64,000 nucleotides of DNA from Rhodanobacter sp. PCA2 (GCF_013620825.1 NZ_NJIC01000040.1:142201-206200); one strand, 5' to 3'. Shown: positions 45,321 through 56,579, counted from the first letter of the stretch. The notes: generated by a model from the sequence alone, not told the origin. Numbers and translations are program-made.

Positions 45321-45357
45321 ACCTGCACGCCGCCGCCGAAGCGGGTACAAAGGCGGG

Positions 45358-45762
45358 ATGAAGGCAATCGACACGCTCACGCCCTGCCCCTGCGGCAATG
45401 CCGCCGGCTACGCCGCATGCTGCGGTCCGCTCCACGACGGCGAAGCGGCCGCCATCAGCGCCGGGCAGCTGATGCGCTCGCGCTACAGCGCCTACGTGCT
45501 CAAGCGCGAGGATTACCTGCTCGCCAGCTGGCATGCCGACACCCGCCCCGCCTCGCTGCGGCTGGCCGCGCAGCAGCCCGCGCCGACCTGGCTGGGGCTG
45601 GAAGTGCGCCGCGAGCAGCGCATCGACGACGACCACGCCGTGGTGGAGTTCGTGGCCCGCTACCGCCTGGGCGGCGGCCGCGCGCACCGCCAGCACGAGG
45701 TCAGCCGCTTCGTGCGCGAGGCCGGTCGCTGGTATTACGTCGACGGCGAACTGGCGGGCTGA
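45358..45762 (+). CDS. YchJ-family SEC-C motif protein
   Basis: A 134-residue protein. An N-terminal SEC-C zinc motif (CPCGNAAGYAACCG) is followed by an NTF2-like domain with LMRSRYSAYVLKREDYLLASWH, matching the UPF0225/YchJ family. Function is not established. The ATG at 45358 puts the zinc motif at residue 10, as in homologues. Confidence 0.88.
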   Translation: MKAIDTLTPCPCGNAAGYAACCGPLHDGEAAAISAGQLMRSRYSAYVLKREDYLLASWHADTRPASLRLAAQQPAPTWLGLEVRREQRIDDDHAVVEFVARYRLGGGRAHRQHEVSRFVREAGRWYYVDGELAG

Positions 45763-45771
45763 GCTTTCCGC

Positions 45772-47511
<1,740 letters not shown>

Positions 47512-47551
47512 TCAGGCAGGTTCGCACGCGCCGCCGCGTAGGTGCGAGGTG

Positions 47552-48328
47552 TCAGCCCGGCACGGCGTGCTCGCCGAACGGCAGCCGGCTTTCACCGAGG
47601 AAGCGGCCCTCGGGGCCAAAGCGGCGCTCCGCGATCACATGCTGTCCATCGTGACCAATCGCCACCACGGTGCTGGCGCGAGTGCCGTAGTCGGCGCCGC
47701 GGATGAAGGCCGCGGACAGCCAGCGTTCGCGCTCCAGTCCGATGCCGGTATCGGGTAGTTCCGCATCCGGGGCCTGCCGCTCGTCGGCGAGTGCGGCGAA
47801 CAGCGGGGCGAAGTCGTCCGCATCGCCGGCTTCGATCCACGTGGCGAGCCGCGCCATCAACGCACGCGTCTTCGGCCAGGGCGTGTTGAAGTCGGCATTC
47901 GACAGGCCGTGCACGCCGGGCGTCACCGCCTGCGCGCGCGCTTCGGGGCGGTTGCCGAGATAGAACGCGGCCTGCGCATCGAAGGTGAGCAGGTTGAACG
48001 GTCGGTAGCCGGCCGCCTGTGCAAGAAGGTGTTGTGCATGCGCCGTGGCATCCGCCGCGCCGGTGAGGTAGTCGGTGGCGAGCAAGCCGCGCGAGGCGCC
48101 GATCTGCGGGTCGCGCGGATCGCGCACGTTGGTCACCACGCAGCAGCGGCCCGTGTCGGTGACGCCGAGCCAGGTACCGCCGGCCTCGAGGTCGCGGCCG
48201 CCGACGATGGGAAGATCGTCCCAGCGCGCCAGCTCCGCGCTGGGCCGCGCATGGGATTCGTCGCGGTTGCCGGCCAGCACGAGACGCCAGCGCGGATGAA
48301 CCTGCCAGGCGAAGGCGATCAGACACAT
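47552..48328 (-). CDS. NRDE/TANGO2-family protein
   Basis: A 258-residue protein starting MCLIAFAW with Cys2 as candidate N-terminal nucleophile and containing LAGNRDESHARPS, the family-defining NRDE motif. GGRDLEAGGTWLGV follows. Eukaryotic TANGO2 is tied to heme or lipid handling; the bacterial role is open. It ends 94 bp from the ligB start and lies just downstream of the LysR gene. Confidence 0.88.
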   Translation of the reverse strand: MCLIAFAWQVHPRWRLVLAGNRDESHARPSAELARWDDLPIVGGRDLEAGGTWLGVTDTGRCCVVTNVRDPRDPQIGASRGLLATDYLTGAADATAHAQHLLAQAAGYRPFNLLTFDAQAAFYLGNRPEARAQAVTPGVHGLSNADFNTPWPKTRALMARLATWIEAGDADDFAPLFAALADERQAPDAELPDTGIGLERERWLSAAFIRGADYGTRASTVVAIGHDGQHVIAERRFGPEGRFLGESRLPFGEHAVPG

Positions 48329-48331
48329 GGC

Positions 48332-49255
48332 TCACTTCTCCTTGCGCGCGGTGGCGCGGCGTGGACGCGGGGCTGTCTTGCCGCGCGCGGCGACGGCGTC
48401 CTTGCGCAGGCATTCCTCCAGCCGCGTCAGCACGGGCAGATGGGTGGTGCGCAGCATCGCCAGCGCGGTCTGGATACGCGCGAGCCGGGCCGGCATCTCG
48501 CGGACGGAAAGCGCATCGCGCTGCGGGTAGGTCTCCAGCACCGAGCGCGGCACCAGGCCCACGCCCACGCCGGCCGCGGCCGCCGCGAAGATGCCGTGGT
48601 AGGACGCGAACTCCAGCAGGCGCGCGGGCACGATGCGCTGCGCGTCCAGCCAGTCCAGCAGCCGGCGTCGATAGATGCAGCCCTGGCTGTGGTAGACCAG
48701 CACGGTGCCCTCGGCCAGCCGCTTCGGCTCCGCCAGCATCGCGCTGTCGCGCGCGCCGACCAGCACCAGTTCCTCCACGTACAGCGGCACGCTGCGGAAA
48801 CGCTCCGCGTCCACCTGCTCGCCCACGATCGCGGCATCCAGCGCGCCCGCCTGCACGTCGGCCACCAGGCCGCGCGAGGAGGCGGTGTGCAGGTTCACCC
48901 AGATCTGCGGGTGGGCGCGGTGGAACGCCGCCAGCGGATACGGCAGGCGGCTCGCCGCCACGCTCTCCATCGCCCCCAGGCGCAGCGCGCCGCCGGTCTC
49001 GCCGCTGCGCACGGCCACGCGGGTCTGCTCGGCCAGCTCCAGCATGCGCCGCGCGTAGTCCACCAGTTCCTCGCCCGGCGCGGTGAGGCGCAGGCGCTGG
49101 CCCTCGCGGTGGAACAGCTGCACGCCCAGCGAAGTTTCCAGTTGCTGGATGCGGCTGGTGATGCTGGACTGCGCGCGATGCAGCTTGCTCGCCGCGCGGC
49201 CGATGCCGCCGGCGGCCACCACGGCCTGGAAGGTCTCGAGCTCACGCAGGTCCAT
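48332..49255 (-). CDS. LysR-family transcriptional regulator
   Basis: A 307-residue LTTR with N-terminal winged HTH (ELETFQAVVAAGGIGRAASK, QSSITSRIQQLE) and a type 2 periplasmic-binding-like effector domain. The start at MDLREL (49255) is standard for the family and has GAGGAAA upstream. It is divergent from an MFS transporter across 94 bp, so it most likely controls that gene. The C-terminal tail is Lys/Arg-rich. Confidence 0.92.
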   Translation of the reverse strand: MDLRELETFQAVVAAGGIGRAASKLHRAQSSITSRIQQLETSLGVQLFHREGQRLRLTAPGEELVDYARRMLELAEQTRVAVRSGETGGALRLGAMESVAASRLPYPLAAFHRAHPQIWVNLHTASSRGLVADVQAGALDAAIVGEQVDAERFRSVPLYVEELVLVGARDSAMLAEPKRLAEGTVLVYHSQGCIYRRRLLDWLDAQRIVPARLLEFASYHGIFAAAAAGVGVGLVPRSVLETYPQRDALSVREMPARLARIQTALAMLRTTHLPVLTRLEECLRKDAVAARGKTAPRPRRATARKEK

Positions 49256-49349
49256 GTTCGATTTCCTCGATGGATTCGTTCGCAATTATTCGCTTTATAC
49301 GATGATACGCCGCGCCTAGCATGGCCGCATCCCTCGCCGGAGCCGCGCC

Positions 49350-50573
49350 ATGCGATCCCCCGTCCCCATCACTTTCGCCGGCATGGCCGTGCTCGCCCTT
49401 GCGCTGGGCATCGGCCGCTTCCTGCTCACCCCGCTGCTGCCGCTGATGCAGGCCGACGCCGGCCTCAGCCTGGTCGGCGGCGGCTGGCTGGCTTCGATCA
49501 ACAACATGGGCTACCTGCTTGGCGCCTTGTTGTGCACCGTGCTGGCGCTGCCGCAACGCGCCAGCCTTCGCCTGGGCCTGGCGGGCGTGGCGCTGGGCAC
49601 GCTGGGCATGGGCCTGGCGCCGTCGCTGGCGTTGTGGCTGGCGTGCCGCTTCGTGGCCGGCGCGGGCGCCGCGGTGCTGATGGTGCACGGCATCGCCTGG
49701 TGCAGCGCGCATCTGCGGCTGCACGGCCGGATCAGGCTGGAGGCCGTGCTGTACAGCGGCCCGGGCGTGGGCATCATCGTCAGCGGCGCGCTGGTGGCGG
49801 TGCTGCACGGCGCCGGCCTGGACTCCGCACGCTGGTGGCTGGTGTTCGGCATCGCGAGCGTGGCGGTGACCGCGCTGGTCTGGCGCACGCTGGACGCGCC
49901 GGCGGCGCCGCTCCACGCCGCGGCGGCGCACGGAACGGCCGGAGGCACCGGCCCGACCTGGCCGCTGGTGGCGATCTACGGCCTGTTCGGCTTTGGCTAC
50001 GTGATCCCCGCCACCTTCCTGCCGCTGATCGCCGACGCGCAACTGCACCTGCCCGCCTTGCGCGAATGGTTCTGGCCGCTGTACGGCGTGGCCACGGTGC
50101 TGGCGACGCTGCTGCTGGGCGCCCTTCCTGCGCCGCGCAGCAACTACGCCGGGCTGGCCGGCTGCTGCCTGTCCATGCTGCTGGGCACCGTGCTGTGCCG
50201 GTACTGGCCCACCCGTGCCGGGCTGGCGCTGGGCACCGTGCTGGAAGGCGCGGCGATCACCCCGGTGGTAATGTTCGCCATGCGCGAGGCGGCACGACTG
50301 GCGCCGCGCGATCCCACCCGGCTGATCGGCGCGTTGACCGTCGCGTTCGGCATCGGCCAGATCGTGGGGCCGCCGGTAGCCGCCACGCTTGCCGCACACC
50401 GCCACGGTTTCGCCGCGCCGCTGGAACTGGCCGCGCTGGCGGCGGTGCTGGCGCTGGCGATCGCGCTGTCGCAGCTGCGCCGCGCCGGCGCGCTCAGGGC
50501 GACGTCGCGCGACGCAGCTCCAGATTCGTCTTGCGCACCGACTCCACGAATCCGGCAAACGGAATATCCGTGA
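49350..50573 (+). CDS. MFS transporter (YbfB/YjiJ type)
   Basis: A 407-residue major-facilitator protein with twelve hydrophobic segments and LALGIGRFLLTPLLPLMQ at the first helix, characteristic of the YbfB/YjiJ group. Substrate unknown. The last 80 bp (50494-50573) overlap the end of the convergent glycosidase gene, so the polar C-terminal tail is read from DNA that also encodes that protein. Probably regulated by the divergent LysR gene. Confidence 0.88.
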   Translation: MRSPVPITFAGMAVLALALGIGRFLLTPLLPLMQADAGLSLVGGGWLASINNMGYLLGALLCTVLALPQRASLRLGLAGVALGTLGMGLAPSLALWLACRFVAGAGAAVLMVHGIAWCSAHLRLHGRIRLEAVLYSGPGVGIIVSGALVAVLHGAGLDSARWWLVFGIASVAVTALVWRTLDAPAAPLHAAAAHGTAGGTGPTWPLVAIYGLFGFGYVIPATFLPLIADAQLHLPALREWFWPLYGVATVLATLLLGALPAPRSNYAGLAGCCLSMLLGTVLCRYWPTRAGLALGTVLEGAAITPVVMFAMREAARLAPRDPTRLIGALTVAFGIGQIVGPPVAATLAAHRHGFAAPLELAALAAVLALAIALSQLRRAGALRATSRDAAPDSSCAPTPRIRQTEYP

Positions 50574-52626
50574 TGCCGACCAGGCTGAAATGCCCGTTCT
50601 CGCCGTCGAGCAGGCGACCGGTCACCGGTTCGTCCACGTATTCGAACCAGTGCGTGCCCACGATGTCCGGGTCGGCCGCCGCTGCCTGCAGGAAGCGCGC
50701 GTAGGCCTCGCCACGTTGCGCCTCGTGTTCCACCGACACCACGCCCTTGCCGAACGGGCCGCGGTCGTCGGAGCCGAAATGGAACTCGGAAATGATGGCG
50801 GGCTTGTCGAGCTTGCGCATCGCCGCCGCGTCGAAGCCGTGCTGCGGCAGGTCGGCGTAGATGTTGAAGCTCACCACGCCGCAGTACTTTGCGCAGACCG
50901 CGATGGCCTCGGGCGTGCTGACCGCGAATCGGCTGCCCAGGTAGAGATGGTGCGGGTCATGCCGATGGATGGCGTCGGCCACGGTGCGGAAGAATTGCTC
51001 GGCGTAGCGGCTCAACCACGCGCTGTAGTCGTCGGTGATGGCGGGATGCGCCTCGTTCGGCTCAGGCGCGGGGAAATCGGTGACGTCCAGCGCATCCCAC
51101 GACGGCAGTGCGATGCCCCATGCCGAGGCGAGCTTGTCCGGCGTGCCGTATTTCTTCTTCAGCTCGGCGATGAAGGCCTGCTTGGCCGCGCTGTGCGCCT
51201 CACCGCGCAGCGTGCCGACGGCCAGCGCCCAGCGGCCATTCGGGCCGTAGGCGGACCAGGACAATTCGTTGCCGGCGAAGTAGCCCAGCAACCATGGATC
51301 GTCGCGGACGCCCTGCGCGGCTTTCGCCGCCGCCGTGTCCATTGCCCGCGCGAAGCGGGGGTCGAACGGATCGGGCATGCGGCCCCACCAGTCGTAGCCG
51401 GTGGCGACGTTGCCGAAGTCGCCACGGATATCCAGCTCCCGCGTGTACGGCAGCTTGTGCATCGCGCCCAGCACGGGGTCGCTCCAGTTGGCGATGGTGT
51501 TGAAGCCCCACGCCTGCAGCCGCGCCAGCGTGCGCGTGCGCCACGCCGCGAGCCAGCCCGTGCCGTCCACGCGGTACAGGTTGGCGGCGTAAAAATCGAA
51601 CCAGCGGCCATGGTTGCAGCAACGGCCGGCGCCCGCGCCCTGTTGCGCGTTGCGGTTGTCGCCGGTGCCGTGGAACGCGGCCCATGCGCCGCTGTCCGGA
51701 GGCACGTCGCGGAACATGAATTCGCGGTCCTGCACGTAGGTGCGCGTGTCGTCAGCCTTCACCGTGTTGACGCCGAGCGAGAAGAAGCCGTGGCCGTCCG
51801 GCGTGACCAGCCACCAGCGCCCACCGGATTTCTGCGTGTGGAACCAGCCGGTCTTCTGCAAATGGACGTCCAGACGCCCGCCGTAGCGATCCTCGTCGCC
51901 GATCGATGCAGCGGACGGCGCCCGCTTCACGGCGGCGCGCAGCGCAGGATCGTCGGCGATTTTCTCCGGCCAGTCTTCGCGCGTGTACTGGCCGTAGCGG
52001 TCCACGATGCCGGTGTAGGCACCGCGCAGCGCAGCCTCGCCCGCCACCACATCGAAGCGGCCCAGCAGGATGGATTGCGGCGCCTGCGGCGAGGGCATCG
52101 ACAGCCGCACCGCGCGCACCGCAGCGAGATCCAGCACGCCTTCCACCGTGGTAGCCACCAGCACGCGCCGCCCTTGTTCCTCGATCGGCATCGGCGGCCC
52201 CACCTGCATGCCGAAGGCCAGCGGCGAGGTGGCATGCAGCGGCACCACCAGGGTCTGCGCCGGGCCGGCAGGCAGGCCGACCACGGCGTGCAGGTGCGAT
52301 TTCGCATCCGCACCGTCGATGTCGACCACCAGGGTCACCGCCCATGGCATCGCGTTCTGCACGCGCAGGTGCAACTCGCCCTGTCCCTGCCAGTTCCAGT
52401 TGCCCTGCGCGGGCATCACTGCAATCTGCGGATTCGGCGCGGGCTGGAAGGTATAGCGCCGCTGCGTCACGCCGTCCTGCGCGGTCTCGATGGCCGGTGC
52501 ACTCGTCGCGTGCTGCAGGTCGATGCGCACGGCAGCCGCCGGCGCGGCGAGGTCGGCCACCTCGGCCGCCATGGCCGGGGCAGCGAACGACACGACGGCA
52601 GCGAACAACCAGACTCGTTTCATCAC
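50494..52626 (-). CDS. Secreted GH50/agarase-like glycoside hydrolase
   Basis: A 710-residue exported enzyme. A signal peptide (ending AMA) is followed by a jelly-roll N-terminal module to about residue 250 and a TIM-barrel glycosidase of clan GH-A. The acid/base is in GYFAGNELSWSAY and the nucleophile in PAIISEFHFGSDD, both as in GH50 beta-agarases and GH42-like galactosidases. Natural substrate is uncertain; a beta-galactan-type polymer is a guess. It overlaps the MFS gene convergently by 80 bp. AAATGA-type coupling is not seen. Confidence 0.8.
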   Translation of the reverse strand: MMKRVWLFAAVVSFAAPAMAAEVADLAAPAAAVRIDLQHATSAPAIETAQDGVTQRRYTFQPAPNPQIAVMPAQGNWNWQGQGELHLRVQNAMPWAVTLVVDIDGADAKSHLHAVVGLPAGPAQTLVVPLHATSPLAFGMQVGPPMPIEEQGRRVLVATTVEGVLDLAAVRAVRLSMPSPQAPQSILLGRFDVVAGEAALRGAYTGIVDRYGQYTREDWPEKIADDPALRAAVKRAPSAASIGDEDRYGGRLDVHLQKTGWFHTQKSGGRWWLVTPDGHGFFSLGVNTVKADDTRTYVQDREFMFRDVPPDSGAWAAFHGTGDNRNAQQGAGAGRCCNHGRWFDFYAANLYRVDGTGWLAAWRTRTLARLQAWGFNTIANWSDPVLGAMHKLPYTRELDIRGDFGNVATGYDWWGRMPDPFDPRFARAMDTAAAKAAQGVRDDPWLLGYFAGNELSWSAYGPNGRWALAVGTLRGEAHSAAKQAFIAELKKKYGTPDKLASAWGIALPSWDALDVTDFPAPEPNEAHPAITDDYSAWLSRYAEQFFRTVADAIHRHDPHHLYLGSRFAVSTPEAIAVCAKYCGVVSFNIYADLPQHGFDAAAMRKLDKPAIISEFHFGSDDRGPFGKGVVSVEHEAQRGEAYARFLQAAAADPDIVGTHWFEYVDEPVTGRLLDGENGHFSLVGITDIPFAGFVESVRKTNLELRRATSP

Positions 52627-52681
52627 GCGCCCACGATGACCCGGAAGATGCCGAGTATGCGTCGCTGCGGCTGAAGTGCAA

Positions 52682-54013
52682 TCAAGCCGCGCGCTGCTGC
52701 CAGCGCCGCCACAGCCAGTACACCGGCGCGCCCAGCGCGATGATCGCCAGGCTCATGCCCGCGTCGTGCGGCGAGGCGATGGCCGTGGCGACGATCACGC
52801 CCAGCACGGTGACCACGAATACCAGCGGCAGCAGCGGGAAAAAGGGCACGCGGTACGGCGCCGGCTCGTCCACGAACTTCCAGCGGTACCAGAACAGCGT
52901 GCCGATGCCGAACGCGTGGCCCAGCCACTCGCCCACCGTGGTGTAGTCCACCAGTTGGCCGAAGTTGCCCCACAGCATCAGCACCACCGTCCACGCGCCC
53001 AGCAGCGCCAGCGCCACCTGCGGTGCGCGCGTGCGCCGGTCGATGTAACCCACCGCGCGGAACAGCATGCCGTCCGCGCCCATGGTCTGCAGCACGCGGG
53101 CGCCGCCGGCGATGGCAATGCTGCAGTAGCCGAAGGTGGAGCAGGCGATGCCGACCGCCATCACCCGCGCGCCCGCCTCGCCGAACAGCCGGCGCATCAG
53201 GTCGGCGGCGGGCGCCTGGCTGGCCGCCAGGTCCGCATGGCCCAGGCCGGTGAGATAGGCCACGTTGGCCAGCACGTAGGCCAGCACCACGCCGAGCATG
53301 CCCAGCAGCAGGGCGCGCGGCAGCGTGCGCTGCGGATCGCGCACCTCGCCGGCGAGATCGTTGAGGTAGTGGAATCCGCCGTAGGTGAACAGCACCGGCA
53401 ACAGCGCGCCCACGAAGGCACCGCTCGGCACGTGGCGCGTGGCGTCCACCGCCAGCACGCCGCCAAGGTGGCCATGCGCCAGCACCAGACCCACCGCCAC
53501 CAGCAACGCGATCGCCGCCAGCTTCAGCAGCGCGAAGATGTTCTGCATCATCGCGCCGGCGCGGATGCCGAACAGGTTCACCCCCACGATGAACACGATG
53601 GCCGCCACGCCCACCGGCTTCACCCACAGCAGCGGCAGGCCCACGGCCTGGCAGAAGTAGTCGGCGAACGTGGTGGCCACCGCGGCCACGCTGCCGGGGT
53701 AGTTGATCAGCGCCATCGTCCAGCCGAACAGGAAGGCCGGCAGCATGCCGAAGGCTTCGCGCAGGTAGAGGTAGATGCCGCCGGCATGCGGCCGCCGCGA
53801 ACCGAGTTCCGCGTAGCACAGCACGCCGGTGAGCGTGAGCAGGCCGCCCATCACCCACAACGCCAGCAGCGGCAGGCCCGACGCGGTGCGCTCCGCCACC
53901 GTGGCCGGCGTGCGGAAGATGCCGGCGCCGATTACGCCGCCGATCACGATCATCGCGCCGTCCCACACGCCGAGGCGGCGCAGGTACGCGGGGGAGTTGT
54001 CAGCCGTCGTCAT
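52682..54013 (-). CDS. APC-superfamily amino-acid permease
   Basis: A 443-residue permease with about twelve helices. The first contains the unwound GVIGAGIFRTPATVA substrate motif of LAT-type members, and ELGSRRPHAGGIYLYLREAFG follows. Likely an amino-acid/proton symporter or exchanger. It lies 55 bp upstream of the glycosidase gene and may be co-transcribed. Confidence 0.9.
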   Translation of the reverse strand: MTTADNSPAYLRRLGVWDGAMIVIGGVIGAGIFRTPATVAERTASGLPLLALWVMGGLLTLTGVLCYAELGSRRPHAGGIYLYLREAFGMLPAFLFGWTMALINYPGSVAAVATTFADYFCQAVGLPLLWVKPVGVAAIVFIVGVNLFGIRAGAMMQNIFALLKLAAIALLVAVGLVLAHGHLGGVLAVDATRHVPSGAFVGALLPVLFTYGGFHYLNDLAGEVRDPQRTLPRALLLGMLGVVLAYVLANVAYLTGLGHADLAASQAPAADLMRRLFGEAGARVMAVGIACSTFGYCSIAIAGGARVLQTMGADGMLFRAVGYIDRRTRAPQVALALLGAWTVVLMLWGNFGQLVDYTTVGEWLGHAFGIGTLFWYRWKFVDEPAPYRVPFFPLLPLVFVVTVLGVIVATAIASPHDAGMSLAIIALGAPVYWLWRRWQQRAA

Positions 54014-54129
54014 CCGGCAACCTTGGCATGGCGGGCGGGGGTTCGACCAGTCCCCGGCGGCAGGGGCGACTTGCGCGGACCGCAGCCAGGCCCCACCCTG
54101 CCCGCGGAAATTCGGGGGAGTCGTAAACG

Positions 54130-54459
54130 ATGGCCAAAGCCCTGCCCTTGCTGTTCCTGCTGTTCCTCGCCGGGGCGATCTACCTGACCTGGCGCCACTA
54201 CGCGAACGCGCGCGCCCTGCTGCAGGACTGGGCCGACGCCAACCGGCTGCGCATCCTGCACGCGAAATCCAATGCAGGCTGGCTGCCCATGCCGCTGTCG
54301 CTGTGGTTCACCACCTCGAAATACCAGGTCGTCTACCGCGTCTCCGTCTACGACGAAACCACCCGCCGCATCCGCACCGCCTGGGTACGCCTGGGTACGC
54401 GCTGGTGGGGCGTGATGGAAGGCGATGCGGTCGAGGTGCGTTGGGAGGACGTTGGCTGA
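54130..54459 (+). CDS. Hypothetical single-pass membrane protein
   Basis: A 109-residue protein with an N-terminal helix (LPLLFLLFLAGAIYLTW) and a cytoplasmic-type domain containing TAWVRLGTRWWGVMEGD and ending VEVRWEDVG. A 10-bp exact tandem duplication (CTGGGTACGC twice, 54381-54400) lies in the coding frame. Losing one copy would shift the frame to an early stop, so the site is slippage-prone. No family recognised. Confidence 0.65.
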   Translation: MAKALPLLFLLFLAGAIYLTWRHYANARALLQDWADANRLRILHAKSNAGWLPMPLSLWFTTSKYQVVYRVSVYDETTRRIRTAWVRLGTRWWGVMEGDAVEVRWEDVG

Positions 54460-54469
54460 AGCTTCGGGT

Positions 54470-54676
54470 TCATTGCCGCGCGCGCCGCAACACGCTCTCG
54501 ACCAGGATTGCGAGCAGCCCTGTCGCAAGGACGAGTGCATTCCAGACGCCGCCGAGGTCCAGCAGCGGCAGCGCCAGCCAGGCCAGCAGCAGCCATGCCA
54601 CGATGGCGAAGGCGTAAAGCCCGTCGTCGACGAACAGGCCCCAGAGTTCGGCCAGCATCGTGCGCAGCCATTTCAT
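54470..54676 (-). CDS. Small two-helix membrane protein
   Basis: A 68-residue protein with two hydrophobic helices (AFAIVAWLLLAWLALPLLDL and WNALVLATGLLAILVESVL). Its ATG shares one base with the stop of the upstream gene (TGATG), so it is translationally coupled to it. No family recognised. Confidence 0.65.
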   Translation of the reverse strand: MKWLRTMLAELWGLFVDDGLYAFAIVAWLLLAWLALPLLDLGGVWNALVLATGLLAILVESVLRRARQ

Positions 54677-55425
54677 CAGGCGGCCCTCCGTGCCATGCGG
54701 CGGCAACCGGCCACGCCCATCAACGCTACCGCGAGGAAGGCGCAGGCCAGCACAGCGATGGCGCGATCCTCGCCGGGCCACGCGTAGCCCATGCCTTCGC
54801 CGGCCCAGAACGTGCCGAATGCGCAGAGCAGCACGCCCACCGCGAATTTCAGCGTGTTCTCCGGCACCCGCGCCAGCGGGCGGTGCAGCACCAGTCCAAG
54901 GGCGGCCACCGCGAGCAACGCAGCCAGCGCGCCGAGGCTGGCCGGCCACAGCAGCTCGGGTCGGCCGGCGCCGATGGCGAGCACGATGAACACCACCTCG
55001 ACGCCTTCGAGCACGGTGCTCTTGAAGGTGACCGCGAACGCCAGCTTGTCCAGGCCGGGGCGCGCGCCGCCCTGGCTGTCCAGTTCCTGCATCTCGCGCT
55101 GGTAGATCGCGTCCTCGTCGTGCAGGGCGAGCACGCCGGCCGCGCGCAGCACCGCCTTGCGCAGCCAGCGCATGCCGAACAGCAACAGCAGCGCGCCCAC
55201 CACCAGCTGGAAGCCGTGCAGGGGAATGCGCGCCAGCGCGGGGCCGAGCAGCGCGACCAGCAACAGCAGCACCAGCAGTCCCGCCGCGCAACCCGCCAGC
55301 GAGCTGCGCCAACCGCGCGTGACGCCCACCGCCAGCACCACGGTCAGGGCTTCCACGCATTCGACCAGCGAGGCGAGGAAGGAAGCGAGCAAGGTGGGTG
55401 CGACGTGCAACCAGGCTGTCGGCAT
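54676..55425 (-). CDS. COG4280-type membrane protein
   Basis: A 249-residue polytopic protein with two related acidic helix motifs, LVECVEALTVVLAVG near the start and STVLEGVEVVFIVLAIG in the middle. An ExxE motif duplicated in an inverted-repeat transporter resembles FTR1/UPF0016-like metal carriers. The match is to COG4280 as I recall it; transport activity is inference. ATG 55425 is chosen for the hydrophobic start. It diverges from dinB and its 5' end lies only 65 bp from the dinB start. Confidence 0.72.
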   Translation of the reverse strand: MPTAWLHVAPTLLASFLASLVECVEALTVVLAVGVTRGWRSSLAGCAAGLLVLLLLVALLGPALARIPLHGFQLVVGALLLLFGMRWLRKAVLRAAGVLALHDEDAIYQREMQELDSQGGARPGLDKLAFAVTFKSTVLEGVEVVFIVLAIGAGRPELLWPASLGALAALLAVAALGLVLHRPLARVPENTLKFAVGVLLCAFGTFWAGEGMGYAWPGEDRAIAVLACAFLAVALMGVAGCRRMARRAA

Positions 55426-55474
55426 GCGGCGGCTCCACGGATGGTCAGTTGGCGAAAGCATACGGCCTCCGTTC

Positions 55475-55480
55475 TAGAAT
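55475..55480 (+). promoter_or_regulatory. Probable -10 element of dinB
   Basis: TAGAAT ends 10 bp before the dinB GTG, implying a nearly leaderless mRNA. No Shine-Dalgarno sequence is present in the gap. Confidence 0.5.
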
Positions 55481-55490
55481 CGCCTGCATC

Positions 55491-56579
55491 GTGCCCACGC
55501 CTTCCCGCAAGATCATCCACGTCGACATGGACGCGTTCTACGCGTCGGTGGAACAGCGCGACGACCCCGCGCTGCGCGGCAAGCCGGTGGTGGTGGCGTG
55601 GAAGGGCGCACGCTCGGTGGTGTGCGCGGCGAGCTACGAGGCGCGCAAATTCGGCGTGCGCTCGGCGATGCCGGCGATACGCGCGGAGCGGCTCTGCCCG
55701 CAGGCGATCTTCGTACCGCCGGACTTCACGCGCTACAAGGCGGTATCGCGGCAGGTGCACGCTATCTTCGCTCGGCACACCGAGCTGATCGAGCCGCTGT
55801 CGCTGGACGAGGCCTACCTCGACGTCACCGAAGCCCGGACCGCCCTGCCCTCGGCCACCGCCACCGCCGAGGCGATCCGCGCGGCGATCCGCGAGGAAAC
55901 CCACCTCACCGCCTCGGCCGGCGTGGCGCCGAACAAGTTCCTCGCCAAGATCGCCTCGGATTTCCGCAAGCCCGACGGCCTGTTCGTGGTGCGTCCGCGC
56001 GAGGTGCTGGATTTCCTCGCGCCGCTGCCGATCGGCCGCCTGCCTGGCGTGGGCAACGTGATGGAAGGCAAGCTGGTCGCGCTGGGCCTGGCCACCGTGG
56101 GCGACCTGCGCACGATGCCGGTCGAGGAACTGGAGCAGCGCTTCGGCCGCTGGGGCCGGCGCCTGCACGAACTGTCGCTGGGCATCGACGAACATGCGGT
56201 GACGCCAGACCGCCCCACCTTGCAGGTCTCGGCGGAAGACACCTTCGAATCCGACCTCACGCTGGACGAACTGGAGCCGCACATCCGCCGCCTCGCGGAA
56301 AAAACCTGGGCCGCGCACCAGCGCGAAGCGCAGGACGGCCGCATCGCGCGCACCGTGGTGCTGAAGCTCAAGACGTCCGATTTCCACACCCTCACCCGCA
56401 GCCTCACGCCGTCGCAGCGCCCCGCTTCGGCGCGCGAACTGGCCGAGCTGGCCTGCGCGCTGCGCATCCGCGTGGAACGCCCTGCCGGCAGCCGCTATCG
56501 CCTCGTGGGCGTCGGCCTTTCGGGTTTCGTCGATGCGGACCGCTACGCGGCGCAGCGCGACCTGTTCGACGGCGCGTGA
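55491..56579 (+). CDS. dinB: DNA polymerase IV
   Basis: A 362-residue Y-family translesion polymerase. The catalytic carboxylates are in HVDMDAFYASVE and SLDEAYLDVT. The steric-gate region and SAGVAPNKFLAKIASDFRKP, the HhH LPIGRLPGVG and a little-finger domain follow. The C-terminus lacks a canonical QLxLF clamp motif, but QRDLFDGA at the end is a plausible beta-clamp peptide. GTG 55491 gives the family N-terminus and follows a TAGAAT box by 10 bp. Confidence 0.95.
   Translation: MPTPSRKIIHVDMDAFYASVEQRDDPALRGKPVVVAWKGARSVVCAASYEARKFGVRSAMPAIRAERLCPQAIFVPPDFTRYKAVSRQVHAIFARHTELIEPLSLDEAYLDVTEARTALPSATATAEAIRAAIREETHLTASAGVAPNKFLAKIASDFRKPDGLFVVRPREVLDFLAPLPIGRLPGVGNVMEGKLVALGLATVGDLRTMPVEELEQRFGRWGRRLHELSLGIDEHAVTPDRPTLQVSAEDTFESDLTLDELEPHIRRLAEKTWAAHQREAQDGRIARTVVLKLKTSDFHTLTRSLTPSQRPASARELAELACALRIRVERPAGSRYRLVGVGLSGFVDADRYAAQRDLFDGA

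Noticed and set aside
47909..50704. Plus-strand open frame of 931 codons across the NRDE, LysR and MFS genes
   Set aside because: Crosses three recognisable genes in other frames and has no protein-like domain.
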